From CAWJNF01 sp963844235 (GTDB lineage Bacteria > Actinomycetota > Thermoleophilia > Gaiellales > Gaiellaceae), in NCBI GenBank assembly GCA_963844235.1, contig CAWJNF010000008.1, positions 372,001-436,000 of the forward strand: DNA of 64,000 bases. Reading direction: 5' to 3'. The translations under genes and the position numbers were made by a program. Positions 1 to 7,542 of this stretch are shown here, piece by piece; position 1 is the stretch's first letter, and each line of letters begins with the position of its first letter. The notes beneath the pieces were generated by a model, which was given only the letters and a program-made list of their open reading frames with translations, had not been told where the DNA came from and searched no databases.

Positions 1-861
1 GTCGAGGCGATCGGCTCGGACGACCCGGCGCTCGACGCCGAGCTGATCCAGCTCTACGCGACGCTGCTCGCCCGGCTGGGCGTGACGGACTACCGGCTCG
101 AGCTGAACTCGATCGGAGATGCCGCTTGCCGGCCTGCGTATCTCCAGCGGCTCCGCGACTGGCTCGCCGACCACGATGCCGAGCTCGACGAGGACACGCG
201 CGCGAAGGCCGCGACGAGCCCCCTGCGAGTGTTCGACAACCTCGAGGCAAAGCCCCAGCCGGCCCGCGCGGCGCTGGCGCATGCTCCGGCGATCGGGGAT
301 GCGCTCTGCGAGCAGTGCCGAGAGCACTTCGCGCACGTGCGGGCGTTCCTCGACGCCTACGGCGTTCGCTACGAGCTCGTGCCGACGCTGGTGCGCGGGC
401 TCGACTACTACACGCGCACGACCTGGGAGTTCGTGGGCCCGGCTCTCGGGGCGCAGAGCACGATCTCCGGCGGCGGCCGCTACGACGGTCTCGTGGAGGA
501 GATCGGCGGTTCCCCGACGCCCGGTGTCGGCTTCGGCGCCGGGATCGAGCGCCTGGCGCTGGCGGTCGAGGGGGCCGGGATGGAAACCGAGCCTGCGGGC
601 ATCGACGTCTTCTTCATGTTCGGCGAGAGCGTCGAGCGATCGGGTGCGCTCGCCGAGATGGCGAAGCTCCGGGGCGCCGGGCTCGCCTGCGACGCCGAAT
701 ATGCCGGTCGCTCGCTGAAAGGACAGCGCACCCAGCTCGCACGTCTGGGGGCGACGGGCTACGTGCTCGTGACAGCCGCCGGCGCGACGGTGAAGCGCGG
801 GCGCGAGGACGAGGAGCAGACGGTTCCGGTCGGTGCCATCGCGGAGGCTTTCCTCGGGTGA
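1..861 (+). CDS. hisS: Histidyl-tRNA synthetase, 3' part (5' end outside window)
   Basis: This is the C-terminal 286 residues of class II histidyl-tRNA synthetase, which charges tRNA-His in the cytoplasm. The reading frame is open from base 1, so the N-terminus lies upstream of the window. The histidine-binding stretch LVRGLDYYTRTTWEF is present, followed by GGGRYDGL and the class II motif 3 FGAGIERLAL. The last ~90 residues form the anticodon-binding alpha/beta domain (IDVFFMFGES to VPVGAIAEAFLG). The stop codon overlaps the GTG start of aspS (GTGA), so the two genes are translationally coupled; hisS next to aspS is a common bacterial order. Confidence 0.96.
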   Translation, partial: VEAIGSDDPALDAELIQLYATLLARLGVTDYRLELNSIGDAACRPAYLQRLRDWLADHDAELDEDTRAKAATSPLRVFDNLEAKPQPARAALAHAPAIGDALCEQCREHFAHVRAFLDAYGVRYELVPTLVRGLDYYTRTTWEFVGPALGAQSTISGGGRYDGLVEEIGGSPTPGVGFGAGIERLALAVEGAGMETEPAGIDVFFMFGESVERSGALAEMAKLRGAGLACDAEYAGRSLKGQRTQLARLGATGYVLVTAAGATVKRGREDEEQTVPVGAIAEAFLG

Positions 862-2630
862 GCGAGATCGAGCCCGCCGAGCCGCGGCCGCATCCCTGGC
901 GCGACCTCATGTGCGGCGAGGTCCGGCCCGAGCACGTCGGCCGGCGCCTGCGGCTGGCGGGCTGGGTCGACACGCGCCGAGACCACGGCGGTCTCGTCTT
1001 CATCGACCTGCGCGACCGTAGTGGACGCTGCCAGCTCGTCGTCAACCCCGAGCGGGCGCCGGAGGCGATGCCCGCCGCGCACGGGACGCGGAACGAGTTC
1101 GTGCTCCAGGCCGAGGGTGAGGTGACCCCGCGAGCGCCTGAAGCGGTCAACCCGAAGCTGCCGACGGGCGAGGTGGAGCTGCAGGTCGACCGGCTCGAGA
1201 TCGTCTCGCGATGCCCGCCGCTGCCTTTCCAGCTCGACGAGGAGGACGTCGACGAGACGCTCCGCCTGCGCTACCGCTGGCTCGACCTCCGCCGTCCGAA
1301 GCTCCAGCGCAACATCGCGCTGCGGGCGCAGATGGTGGGAATCATCCGGCGCGAGATGGAAGCCGCCGGCTTCCTCGACATCCAGACGCCGATCCTCTTC
1401 AAGCCGACGCCGGAGGGTGCTCGCGACTTCGTCGTCCCGAGCCGGCTCCAGAAGGGCCGCTTCTACGCGTTGCCGCAGAGCCCGCAGATCCTCAAGCAGC
1501 TCTCCATGGTGGCGGGCTTCGACCGCTACTACCAGATCGCCATCTGCTTCCGCGACGAGGACCTGCGCGCGGATCGGGTGCAGGAGATCACCCAGCTCGA
1601 CGTCGAGATGTCGTTCCCCGACCAGGAGCTCCTCCATCAGCTGATCGAGACGACGATGGCCGCGATCTGGCGGGAGTGCATCGGCGTCGAGCTCGAGCTG
1701 CCCTTCCCGCGCATGACGCACGCGGAGGCCGACCTGCGCTTCGGCACGGACAAGCCCGACCTGCGCTTCGGCCTCGAGCTGGAGGACGCGACCGCGGTGA
1801 CGAGGGGATCGGAGTTCGGGGTCTTCGCCGGAGCCGAGGCCGTGCGGTTCCTTCGCGTGCCACAGGCCTTCTCCCGGAGCGAGCTCGCGGCGCTCGAGGA
1901 AGTCGCCAAGGAGTGGGGCGCCAAGGGCATGGCGTACCTCGTCTACGACGAGACGGGAGAGGTGCGCTCGCCGATCGCCAAGTTCCTGTCCGAGCCCGAG
2001 CTGTCGGCCTTCCGGAGCGACCCGGGCACGACCGTGCTGTTCGCCGCCGACGCGTGGCCCATGACCTCCCGCGTGCTCTCGGCGCTTCGTCTCCACCTGG
2101 GCCGCGAGCTCGGGCTCGTCGAGGAGGACGCCCGGCGCTGGCTGTGGGTGAGCGACTTCCCGATGTTCGAATGGGACGACGACGCGGAGCGCTGGGGCGC
2201 CGTGCACCACCCGTTCACGCGACCGACACCCGAGTGGGCCGGTCGCTTCCACGAGGAGCCGGGTGCTGCTCTCGCCCATGCCTACGACCTCGTCTGCAAC
2301 GGCAACGAGCTCGGGGGCGGCAGTTTCCGGATCCACGAGCCAGAGCTCCAGGCGCGCGTCTTCGATCTCCTGCGCCTCTCGCCCGAGGAGCAGCGGGCGA
2401 AATTCGGCTTCCTCCTCGACGCGCTCGCCATGGGCGCGCCGCCGCACGGAGGCATCGCACTCGGCATCGATCGCATGACCATGGTGCTCGCCGGCGAGGA
2501 GAACCTGCGCGACGTGATCGCGTTCCCGAAGAACCAGGCCGGCGTGGATCCGATGAGCGGCGCGCCGACTGCCGTCACCGACGAGCAGCTCGACGAGCTC
2601 GGTATCCGGCTCAAGCCGGGGCCGGCGTAG
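858..2630 (+). CDS. aspS: Aspartyl-tRNA synthetase, bacterial type
   Basis: Class IIb aspartyl-tRNA synthetase of 590 residues, the usual bacterial length that includes a GAD insertion domain. The N-terminal OB-fold (CGEVRPEHVGRRLRLAGWVDTRRDHGGLVFIDLRD) binds the anticodon. Catalytic motifs follow: RYRWLDLRRP, motif 2 CFRDEDLRADR, QLDVEMSF, and motif 3 GIALGIDRM near the C-terminus with IAFPKNQAG after it. The GTG at 858 overlaps the hisS stop and gives the extra N-terminal residues VSEIEPAEPRPHPWRDL; a start at the ATG of MCGEV (909) is possible but would remove the normal lead-in to the OB-fold. Confidence 0.96.
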   Translation: MSEIEPAEPRPHPWRDLMCGEVRPEHVGRRLRLAGWVDTRRDHGGLVFIDLRDRSGRCQLVVNPERAPEAMPAAHGTRNEFVLQAEGEVTPRAPEAVNPKLPTGEVELQVDRLEIVSRCPPLPFQLDEEDVDETLRLRYRWLDLRRPKLQRNIALRAQMVGIIRREMEAAGFLDIQTPILFKPTPEGARDFVVPSRLQKGRFYALPQSPQILKQLSMVAGFDRYYQIAICFRDEDLRADRVQEITQLDVEMSFPDQELLHQLIETTMAAIWRECIGVELELPFPRMTHAEADLRFGTDKPDLRFGLELEDATAVTRGSEFGVFAGAEAVRFLRVPQAFSRSELAALEEVAKEWGAKGMAYLVYDETGEVRSPIAKFLSEPELSAFRSDPGTTVLFAADAWPMTSRVLSALRLHLGRELGLVEEDARRWLWVSDFPMFEWDDDAERWGAVHHPFTRPTPEWAGRFHEEPGAALAHAYDLVCNGNELGGGSFRIHEPELQARVFDLLRLSPEEQRAKFGFLLDALAMGAPPHGGIALGIDRMTMVLAGEENLRDVIAFPKNQAGVDPMSGAPTAVTDEQLDELGIRLKPGPA

Positions 2631-2643
2631 CTCGCCGGCCCTA

Positions 2644-2660
2644 CCCGCCGAGCCGGCGGG
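2644..2660 (+). terminator. Hairpin after aspS
   Basis: A perfect 7-bp stem, CCCGCCG and CGGCGGG with loop AGC, starts 14 nt after the aspS stop. There is no T-run, so it is a GC-rich hairpin that may act as a terminator or transcript stabiliser. Confidence 0.4.
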
Positions 2661-2743
2661 AACCGACGTACGAGCCGACGCGTCGCCGACTGGGGTGACC
2701 TCGTGCGCGTCCAGCAGCGCTGACCGCGCGCGTGCCAATCGTC

Positions 2744-2749
2744 TAGCGT
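2744..2749 (+). promoter_or_regulatory. -10 hexamer TAGCGT, leaderless-type, for mnmA
   Basis: TAGCGT lies 6 nt before the GTG start of mnmA, which places the expected transcription start at the start codon. A weak -35-like CTGACC lies about 18 nt upstream. Part of a window-wide pattern of TANNNT 6-9 nt before start codons. Confidence 0.55.
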
Positions 2750-2755
2750 GATGAC

Positions 2756-4042
2756 GTGGTCGAGCTCTACGGAGACGCGGGCGACGGGGAGGACTGGGTC
2801 TGGATCCGCCTCGACCTGGCGGAGAGCGGCCGGATCGTCGAGGCCCGTGGCGAGGGTCCCGGCGTGCGCCCGCTCGCGCACGCCGTTCGGGGCCTGAGCC
2901 TGCTCGCGGCGGCCGCGGTGCCGGCGCCGCGTCTCGCCGCCGACGCACTCGCCGCGGCGATCGGGCCGGCTGCACGCGCAGCCCCCACCGAGCGCCGCGT
3001 CGCCGTCGCGATGAGCGGCGGGGTGGACAGCGCCGTCGCGCTCCTCGAGGCCGAGGAGGCCGGCCTCGAACCGGTCGGCGTGACGCTTCGCCTCTGGATC
3101 GATCCGAAGGGCTCGGATGCCGACCGTGCCTGCTGCTCCCCGGCGGCGGTCGGCGTGGCTCGCGAACTCTGTCATGCCCGGGGCATTCCGCACGTCACGC
3201 TGGATCTGCGCGACACGTTCCGAGCCGCGGTCGTCGAGCCCTTCATCGACGGCTACTCTCGGGGCGAGACGCCGAACCCCTGCACTCGTTGCAACGGAAA
3301 CCTCCGCTTCGCCGCGCTCCTCGACGCGTGTGCGCGGCTAGGTGCACGGCGCCTCGTCACCGGTCACTACGCGCGCATCGTCGAGCGCCGAGGGCGCCTG
3401 CTCGTAGGCCGGGCGCTCGACCAGGAGAAGGATCAGTCATACATGCTCGGGCGCGTCGATCCCGGAGAGCTGGCCAGCGTCTGGTTTCCGCTCGGAGAGC
3501 GCACGAAGGAGGAGACGCGGGCCAAGGCTCGGGGCGCCGGGCTCCCGGTGGCCGATCGCGCCGAGAGTCAGGAGGCGTGCTTCCTCGCGGGCGACGACTA
3601 CCGGACGTTCCTCGGCCGCCACGGTCTCCAGCCGCGAAGCGGGCCCGTCCTCGATCTCCAGGGCCGGGAGGTCGGTCGGCACGACGGATTCTGGCGCTTC
3701 ACACCGGGACAGCGGCGCGGGCTCGGCGTCGCCTCGGCCACGGGGCCGCTGTACGCGCTGGGGACCGATCCGGGTCGCAACGCCGTCGTCGTGGGCCCGC
3801 GCGAGGCGCTGGCGCGCACCGCGGTCTCGGTTCCCGACGGGCAGCTGTACGTCCACGTCGAGCGTGCTGAGGCGAAGGTGCGCTACCGCTCGCCGGCGGT
3901 CGGCGCGCGCGTGAGCCCAGGTGGGCACGGCTTCGAGCTGGCACTCGACGAGCCCGTTTACGGAATCGCTTCAGGGCAGACGGCCGTCCTCTACGCGGAG
4001 GACGCGGTCGTCGGCGCGGGGACGATCGCGTGCGCCGCGTAG
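2756..4042 (+). CDS. mnmA: tRNA 2-thiouridylase MnmA with an unusual N-terminal extension
   Basis: tRNA-specific 2-thiouridylase, which adds sulfur to U34 of Lys, Glu and Gln tRNAs. The ATP-pyrophosphatase P-loop SGGVDSAV is at about residue 86 rather than near the N-terminus. The catalytic cysteine sits in PNPCTRCNGNLRF and the second cysteine in ESQEACFLAGDDYRTFL; the C-terminal beta-barrel follows. The protein is 428 residues because about 80 residues precede the P-loop. That segment (WVWIRLDLAESGRIVEARGE) resembles the strand pattern of NifU/IscU scaffold domains but has no cysteine, so it could be a degenerate scaffold-like domain; this is inference. The GTG start is supported by the TAGCGT box 6 nt upstream. 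Confidence 0.93.
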   Translation: MVELYGDAGDGEDWVWIRLDLAESGRIVEARGEGPGVRPLAHAVRGLSLLAAAAVPAPRLAADALAAAIGPAARAAPTERRVAVAMSGGVDSAVALLEAEEAGLEPVGVTLRLWIDPKGSDADRACCSPAAVGVARELCHARGIPHVTLDLRDTFRAAVVEPFIDGYSRGETPNPCTRCNGNLRFAALLDACARLGARRLVTGHYARIVERRGRLLVGRALDQEKDQSYMLGRVDPGELASVWFPLGERTKEETRAKARGAGLPVADRAESQEACFLAGDDYRTFLGRHGLQPRSGPVLDLQGREVGRHDGFWRFTPGQRRGLGVASATGPLYALGTDPGRNAVVVGPREALARTAVSVPDGQLYVHVERAEAKVRYRSPAVGARVSPGGHGFELALDEPVYGIASGQTAVLYAEDAVVGAGTIACAA

Positions 4043-4063
4043 TACGGGCCGTCGGCATGCGAG

Positions 4064-4069
4064 TACGAT
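4064..4069 (+). promoter_or_regulatory. -10 hexamer TACGAT, leaderless-type
   Basis: TACGAT ends 6 nt before the GTG at 4076 of the DUF948-like gene. It lies in the 33-nt gap after mnmA, so this gene probably has its own leaderless transcript. Confidence 0.55.
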
Positions 4070-4075
4070 AGGCGC

Positions 4076-4696
4076 GTGCTCGTCGCCGACTTCACCACGA
4101 TCGACGTGCTCTGGATCGTGCTCAGCGTGTTCCTGATCGTCGTCGGCATCGCGCTCGCGATTCTGCTCATCCGTCTCGCGACCACCGCCGGACGGCTCTC
4201 GGGGCTGCTGGGCGGGCTCGAGCAGACGATCGTCCCGCTGCTCACGAAGACCGGAGGCACCGTCGACCGCGTCAACGTCCAGCTCGACAAGGTCGATCTC
4301 GTCACGGATAGCGCCGTCAGCGCGGCGGACTCGCTCGACACCGCGGTCCGCGCCGTGTCGTTCGCGGTCACGCGCCCGGTGCAGAAGGTGTCCGCGCTGG
4401 CGAAGGGCGTCTCGCAAGGCGCGTCGGCGCTGGCCGACACGATGAGCGTTCGCGCGGCCATGGAAGCCGGCAAGGATGCGTCGCGCCGCCGGGAACAGGA
4501 GCTCGCCGAGGAGCTCGGCCGACGCGATCGCCTCCAACGTCAGCAGCCTACGCCTACGCCTACGCCCGAGCCGTCTGCGGCGACGGCTGCGGGTGCCACG
4601 ATGGCGCCGTCGGCGGCTCCGGGAGCCACGGTCGCACCCTCGGCAACGACGGCCGCGCGGCCCGCCGACGCGGCGGACGACGGACTCGTCCCGTAA
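4076..4696 (+). CDS. DUF948-like membrane protein
   Basis: A 206-residue protein with one N-terminal membrane helix (about residues 10-34, WIVLSVFLIVVGIALAILLI). A helical region with repeated small and valine residues (TVDRVNVQLDKVDLVTDS) follows, as in DUF948 proteins, which are predicted to hold coiled segments next to the membrane. The function of that family is not established. The last ~60 residues are low complexity: alternating TP, then Ala/Ser/Pro/Thr with two near-repeats of GATxAPSA. It lies just upstream of alaS, a place where small DUF948 genes are often seen in actinobacteria. Confidence 0.75.
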   Translation: MLVADFTTIDVLWIVLSVFLIVVGIALAILLIRLATTAGRLSGLLGGLEQTIVPLLTKTGGTVDRVNVQLDKVDLVTDSAVSAADSLDTAVRAVSFAVTRPVQKVSALAKGVSQGASALADTMSVRAAMEAGKDASRRREQELAEELGRRDRLQRQQPTPTPTPEPSAATAAGATMAPSAAPGATVAPSATTAARPADAADDGLVP

Positions 4697-4883
4697 ACCT
4701 GCCGTCGCCGGCCTGCGAATGCGGCGGCCCGCCCGCGACGTTCTGGAAGAACCGGCCCGGCAACGGTGCCGTGGGGCTGGGCGCTCGCCAGGGTCGTCGC
4801 CGAGTCGGAGCGACGCGTCCACGTCACTGATGTAGGGCGTGCGCGAGTCGCGCGCACAACCGGGTTATCGGACCGGCCACCCG

Positions 4884-4889
4884 TAGAAT
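4884..4889 (+). promoter_or_regulatory. -10 hexamer TAGAAT, leaderless-type, for alaS
   Basis: TAGAAT ends 7 nt before the GTG start of alaS. The 200-nt gap before alaS holds no T-box signature that I can see, so this promoter is the only regulatory element I can support there. Confidence 0.6.
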
Positions 4890-4896
4890 CGATCCC

Positions 4897-7482
4897 GTGC
4901 GCACGAGTCACGAGCTGCGCGAGGGCTTCCTCGCCTACTTCGAGTCGAAGGGTCACCTCCGGAGGCCCTCGGCCTCCCTCGTGCCCGCTACCTACGATCC
5001 TTCGGTCCTGTTCACGACCGCCGGGATGCAGCCTCTGAAGCCCTACTTCGCTGGGCTCGAGCAGCCTCCCGGCCCACGGCTGGCGACCGTGCAGAAGGTC
5101 TTTCGGACGACCGACATCGACTCGGTCGGGCTCACTGCCCGGCATTGCACGTTCTTCGAGATGCTCGGCAATTTCTCGTTCGGCGACTACTTCAAGGACG
5201 GCGCGATCGATTTCGCATGGGAGTTCGTGCTCGAGCATCTCCGCTTCCCCACGGAGCGTCTCTGGGCGACGGTCTTTGCGGGCGACCCGGAGCTCGGCCT
5301 CGGCGAGGACGAGGTGGCCGTCAACGGGTGGCTTCGGGTCGGCATCCCCGCTGATCGGATCCGGGGCCTGCCGCGCTCCGAGAACTTCTGGCAGGCGGGG
5401 CCGACCGGGCCGTGCGGGCCCTGCTCGGAGCTCTACTACGACCGCGGCCCGGAGCACGGCTGCGAGCGGCCGGATTGCGCGCCGGGGTGTGAATGCGATC
5501 GCTTCCTCGAGTTCTGGAACCTCGTCTTCATGGAGTTCGAGCTCCACGACGACGGACGTCTGACGCCTCTGCCCGAGCAGAACATCGACACCGGTCTCGG
5601 TGTCGAGCGCGGCGCCGCGTTGCTCCAGGGCGTTCACTCCGTGTACGAGACCGACGCCTTCCAGGACGTCATGAGCTGGGTCGAGGCCGAGACCGGTACC
5701 CGACACGGCGAGTCCGAGGAGGCGACAAAGGCGCACCGAGTGCTCTCGGATCACGGCAGGGCGATGACGTTTCTCGCCTCCGACGGCGTGACGCCGAGCA
5801 ACGAAGGGCGCGGGTACGTCCTGCGCCGTATCGTCCGCAGGGCCCTGCAGCACGGGTCGCGTATCGGGCTCGAAGCGCCGTTCGCCGGCCGGCTCGCGGA
5901 CGTCGTCATCGAGCTGATGGGAAGCTCCTATCCGGAGCTCCACGATCACCGCGCCGAGATCCATCGCGTGCTGAGTGAGGAGGAGGGGCGCTTCGGTCAG
6001 ACCCTCACAACGGGGATGCGGCTCTTCGAAGACGTGCTCGCGCGCAGCCCGGACGGCATCAGCGGTGAGGACTCCTTCCGGCTTCACGACACGTACGGGT
6101 TCCCGCTCGAGCTCACGCGCGAGATCGCCCTCGAGCGTGGGCTTCCCGTCGACGAGGACGGGTTCGAACGGCTCATGGCCGAGCAGCGGGAGCGTTCGCG
6201 CGCAGGGCGCGCCGGCGAGCTCGAACGCGCCGCTGGATTTGCCCGCGCTGCCGGGTTCCAGACCGTGTTCGTCGGGTGGGAGAAGACCGAGGTGCTTACC
6301 CAGCTCGGCGCCGTCGAGGAGCTCGGTGACGGCCTCTTCCTCGCCAAGCTGCGGGAATCGCCGTTCTACCCCGAGGGAGGCGGGCAGGTCTCCGACACGG
6401 GATTCGTCGAGCTGGAGACCGGCGAGCGGGCAGAGCTCGCCGTCGCGTTCCGTTTCGGCGACGACCAGGCCCTGCTGCTCGAGGGCGAGGGCTTCGCGTC
6501 GGGTGATCGCGTTCGCGCCGTCGTGCCCTGGTCGGTGCGCTTCCCGACGATGGCGAATCACACGGCCACTCACCTCCTTCACAGAGTTCTTCGCGGAACG
6601 CTCGGGGATCACGTCAAGCAGGCGGGCTCCGCCGTCCGGCCGGACAAGCTTCGCTTCGATTTCTCGCACGGTCGCCCGCTCAGCCCCTCCGAGCGGGAGC
6701 TGATCGAGCAGGGCGTGAACGAGGCGATCTTCGTGAACCTGCCGGTGCACACCTTCGAGACTCCCATCGACGAGGCACGCAGGCTCGGGGCGACCATGCT
6801 CTTCGGCGAGAAATACGGCGACGTCGTGAGGGTTGTGGAGATCGGCTCGGGCGACGAGGCGTTCTCCCGCGAGCTGTGTGGCGGCACCCACGCCAGGACG
6901 ACAGCCGAGATCGGCGCGTTCAAGATCCTCTCCGAGAGCTCCGTGGGCGCGGCGACGCGGCGGATCGAGGCCGTCACGTCGGGCTCGGCCGCGAGCTACC
7001 TCTTCGAGCGCGAACGTGAGGCCGAACGGCTTCGCCAGGAGCTCGAGGACGAGCGCAAGGCCTGGGCACGGCTCGAGCGACAGCTGCGCGCGGGCGCCGG
7101 CGGCGCCGACGAGGCGGTGACGGCTCTGCTCGAGGCGGGCAGCGAGGCGAGCGGAGTTCGCGTAGTCACCGGGGACGCCGGGGAGATGGACGCCGACGCG
7201 CTGCTCGAGCTCTCGGACCGCCTCAAGCAGAAGGCGGCCCCGGCGGCGGTCGTGCTCGGCGCTCGCGAGAACGGGCGCGTTCATCTCGTCGCGAACTTCT
7301 CCGACGCGGCGGTCGAGCGCGGCGCCAATGCATCCGACATCGTCAAGGGCGCCGCCGTCCTCGTCGGTGGCGGAGGCGGTGGCAGGCCGTCCATGGCCCG
7401 TGCGGGCGGGAGCGATCCCAAGCGGCTTCCCGAAGCGCTCGCGGCGGCGAAGCAGGCCCTTCTCGACGCTCTGGGCGGATAG
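4897..7482 (+). CDS. alaS: Alanyl-tRNA synthetase
   Basis: Class II alanyl-tRNA synthetase of 861 residues. The N-terminal catalytic domain starts RTSHELREGFLAYFESKGH and includes FTTAGMQPLKPYF and the Cys-containing insert PTGPCGPCSELYYD. The editing domain carries the zinc-binding HTATHLLH and CGGTHA (the HxxxH and CxxxH pair). A coiled-coil stretch (about 700-735) and a C-terminal Gly-rich GGGGGGRPSMARAGG segment complete the usual C-Ala domain. The GTG start is supported by TAGAAT 7 nt upstream and alignment to the standard AlaRS N-terminus. Confidence 0.97.
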   Translation: MRTSHELREGFLAYFESKGHLRRPSASLVPATYDPSVLFTTAGMQPLKPYFAGLEQPPGPRLATVQKVFRTTDIDSVGLTARHCTFFEMLGNFSFGDYFKDGAIDFAWEFVLEHLRFPTERLWATVFAGDPELGLGEDEVAVNGWLRVGIPADRIRGLPRSENFWQAGPTGPCGPCSELYYDRGPEHGCERPDCAPGCECDRFLEFWNLVFMEFELHDDGRLTPLPEQNIDTGLGVERGAALLQGVHSVYETDAFQDVMSWVEAETGTRHGESEEATKAHRVLSDHGRAMTFLASDGVTPSNEGRGYVLRRIVRRALQHGSRIGLEAPFAGRLADVVIELMGSSYPELHDHRAEIHRVLSEEEGRFGQTLTTGMRLFEDVLARSPDGISGEDSFRLHDTYGFPLELTREIALERGLPVDEDGFERLMAEQRERSRAGRAGELERAAGFARAAGFQTVFVGWEKTEVLTQLGAVEELGDGLFLAKLRESPFYPEGGGQVSDTGFVELETGERAELAVAFRFGDDQALLLEGEGFASGDRVRAVVPWSVRFPTMANHTATHLLHRVLRGTLGDHVKQAGSAVRPDKLRFDFSHGRPLSPSERELIEQGVNEAIFVNLPVHTFETPIDEARRLGATMLFGEKYGDVVRVVEIGSGDEAFSRELCGGTHARTTAEIGAFKILSESSVGAATRRIEAVTSGSAASYLFEREREAERLRQELEDERKAWARLERQLRAGAGGADEAVTALLEAGSEASGVRVVTGDAGEMDADALLELSDRLKQKAAPAAVVLGARENGRVHLVANFSDAAVERGANASDIVKGAAVLVGGGGGGRPSMARAGGSDPKRLPEALAAAKQALLDALGG

Positions 7483-7484
7483 GC

Positions 7485-7528
7485 GGCGGCGGGCCGGAGT
7501 CGAGCGCGCTCGAACCCGGCCCGCCGCC
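7485..7528. terminator. Long hairpin between convergent alaS and the RTX gene
   Basis: Arms GGCGGCGGGCCGG (7485-7497) and CCGGCCCGCCGCC (7516-7528) form a perfect 13-bp stem, starting 3 nt after the alaS stop. The 18-nt loop itself contains the palindrome CGAGCGCGCTCG. It sits between convergent genes and could stop transcription from both sides, although it has no T-tract. Confidence 0.6.
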
Positions 7529-7542
7529 ATGCCTTAGCCCTG

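Noticed and set aside
4700..4896. A T-box or other leader upstream of alaS
   Set aside because: No AGGGTGGNACCGCG-like sequence or antiterminator pairing was seen, and the TAGAAT box 7 nt from the start predicts no leader.
4540..7530. A 996-codon open frame opposite alaS (and similar long ones opposite aspS, glyS and ppdK)
   Set aside because: High-GC genes leave long open frames on the other strand; these have no family motifs and mirror the codon pattern of the true gene.
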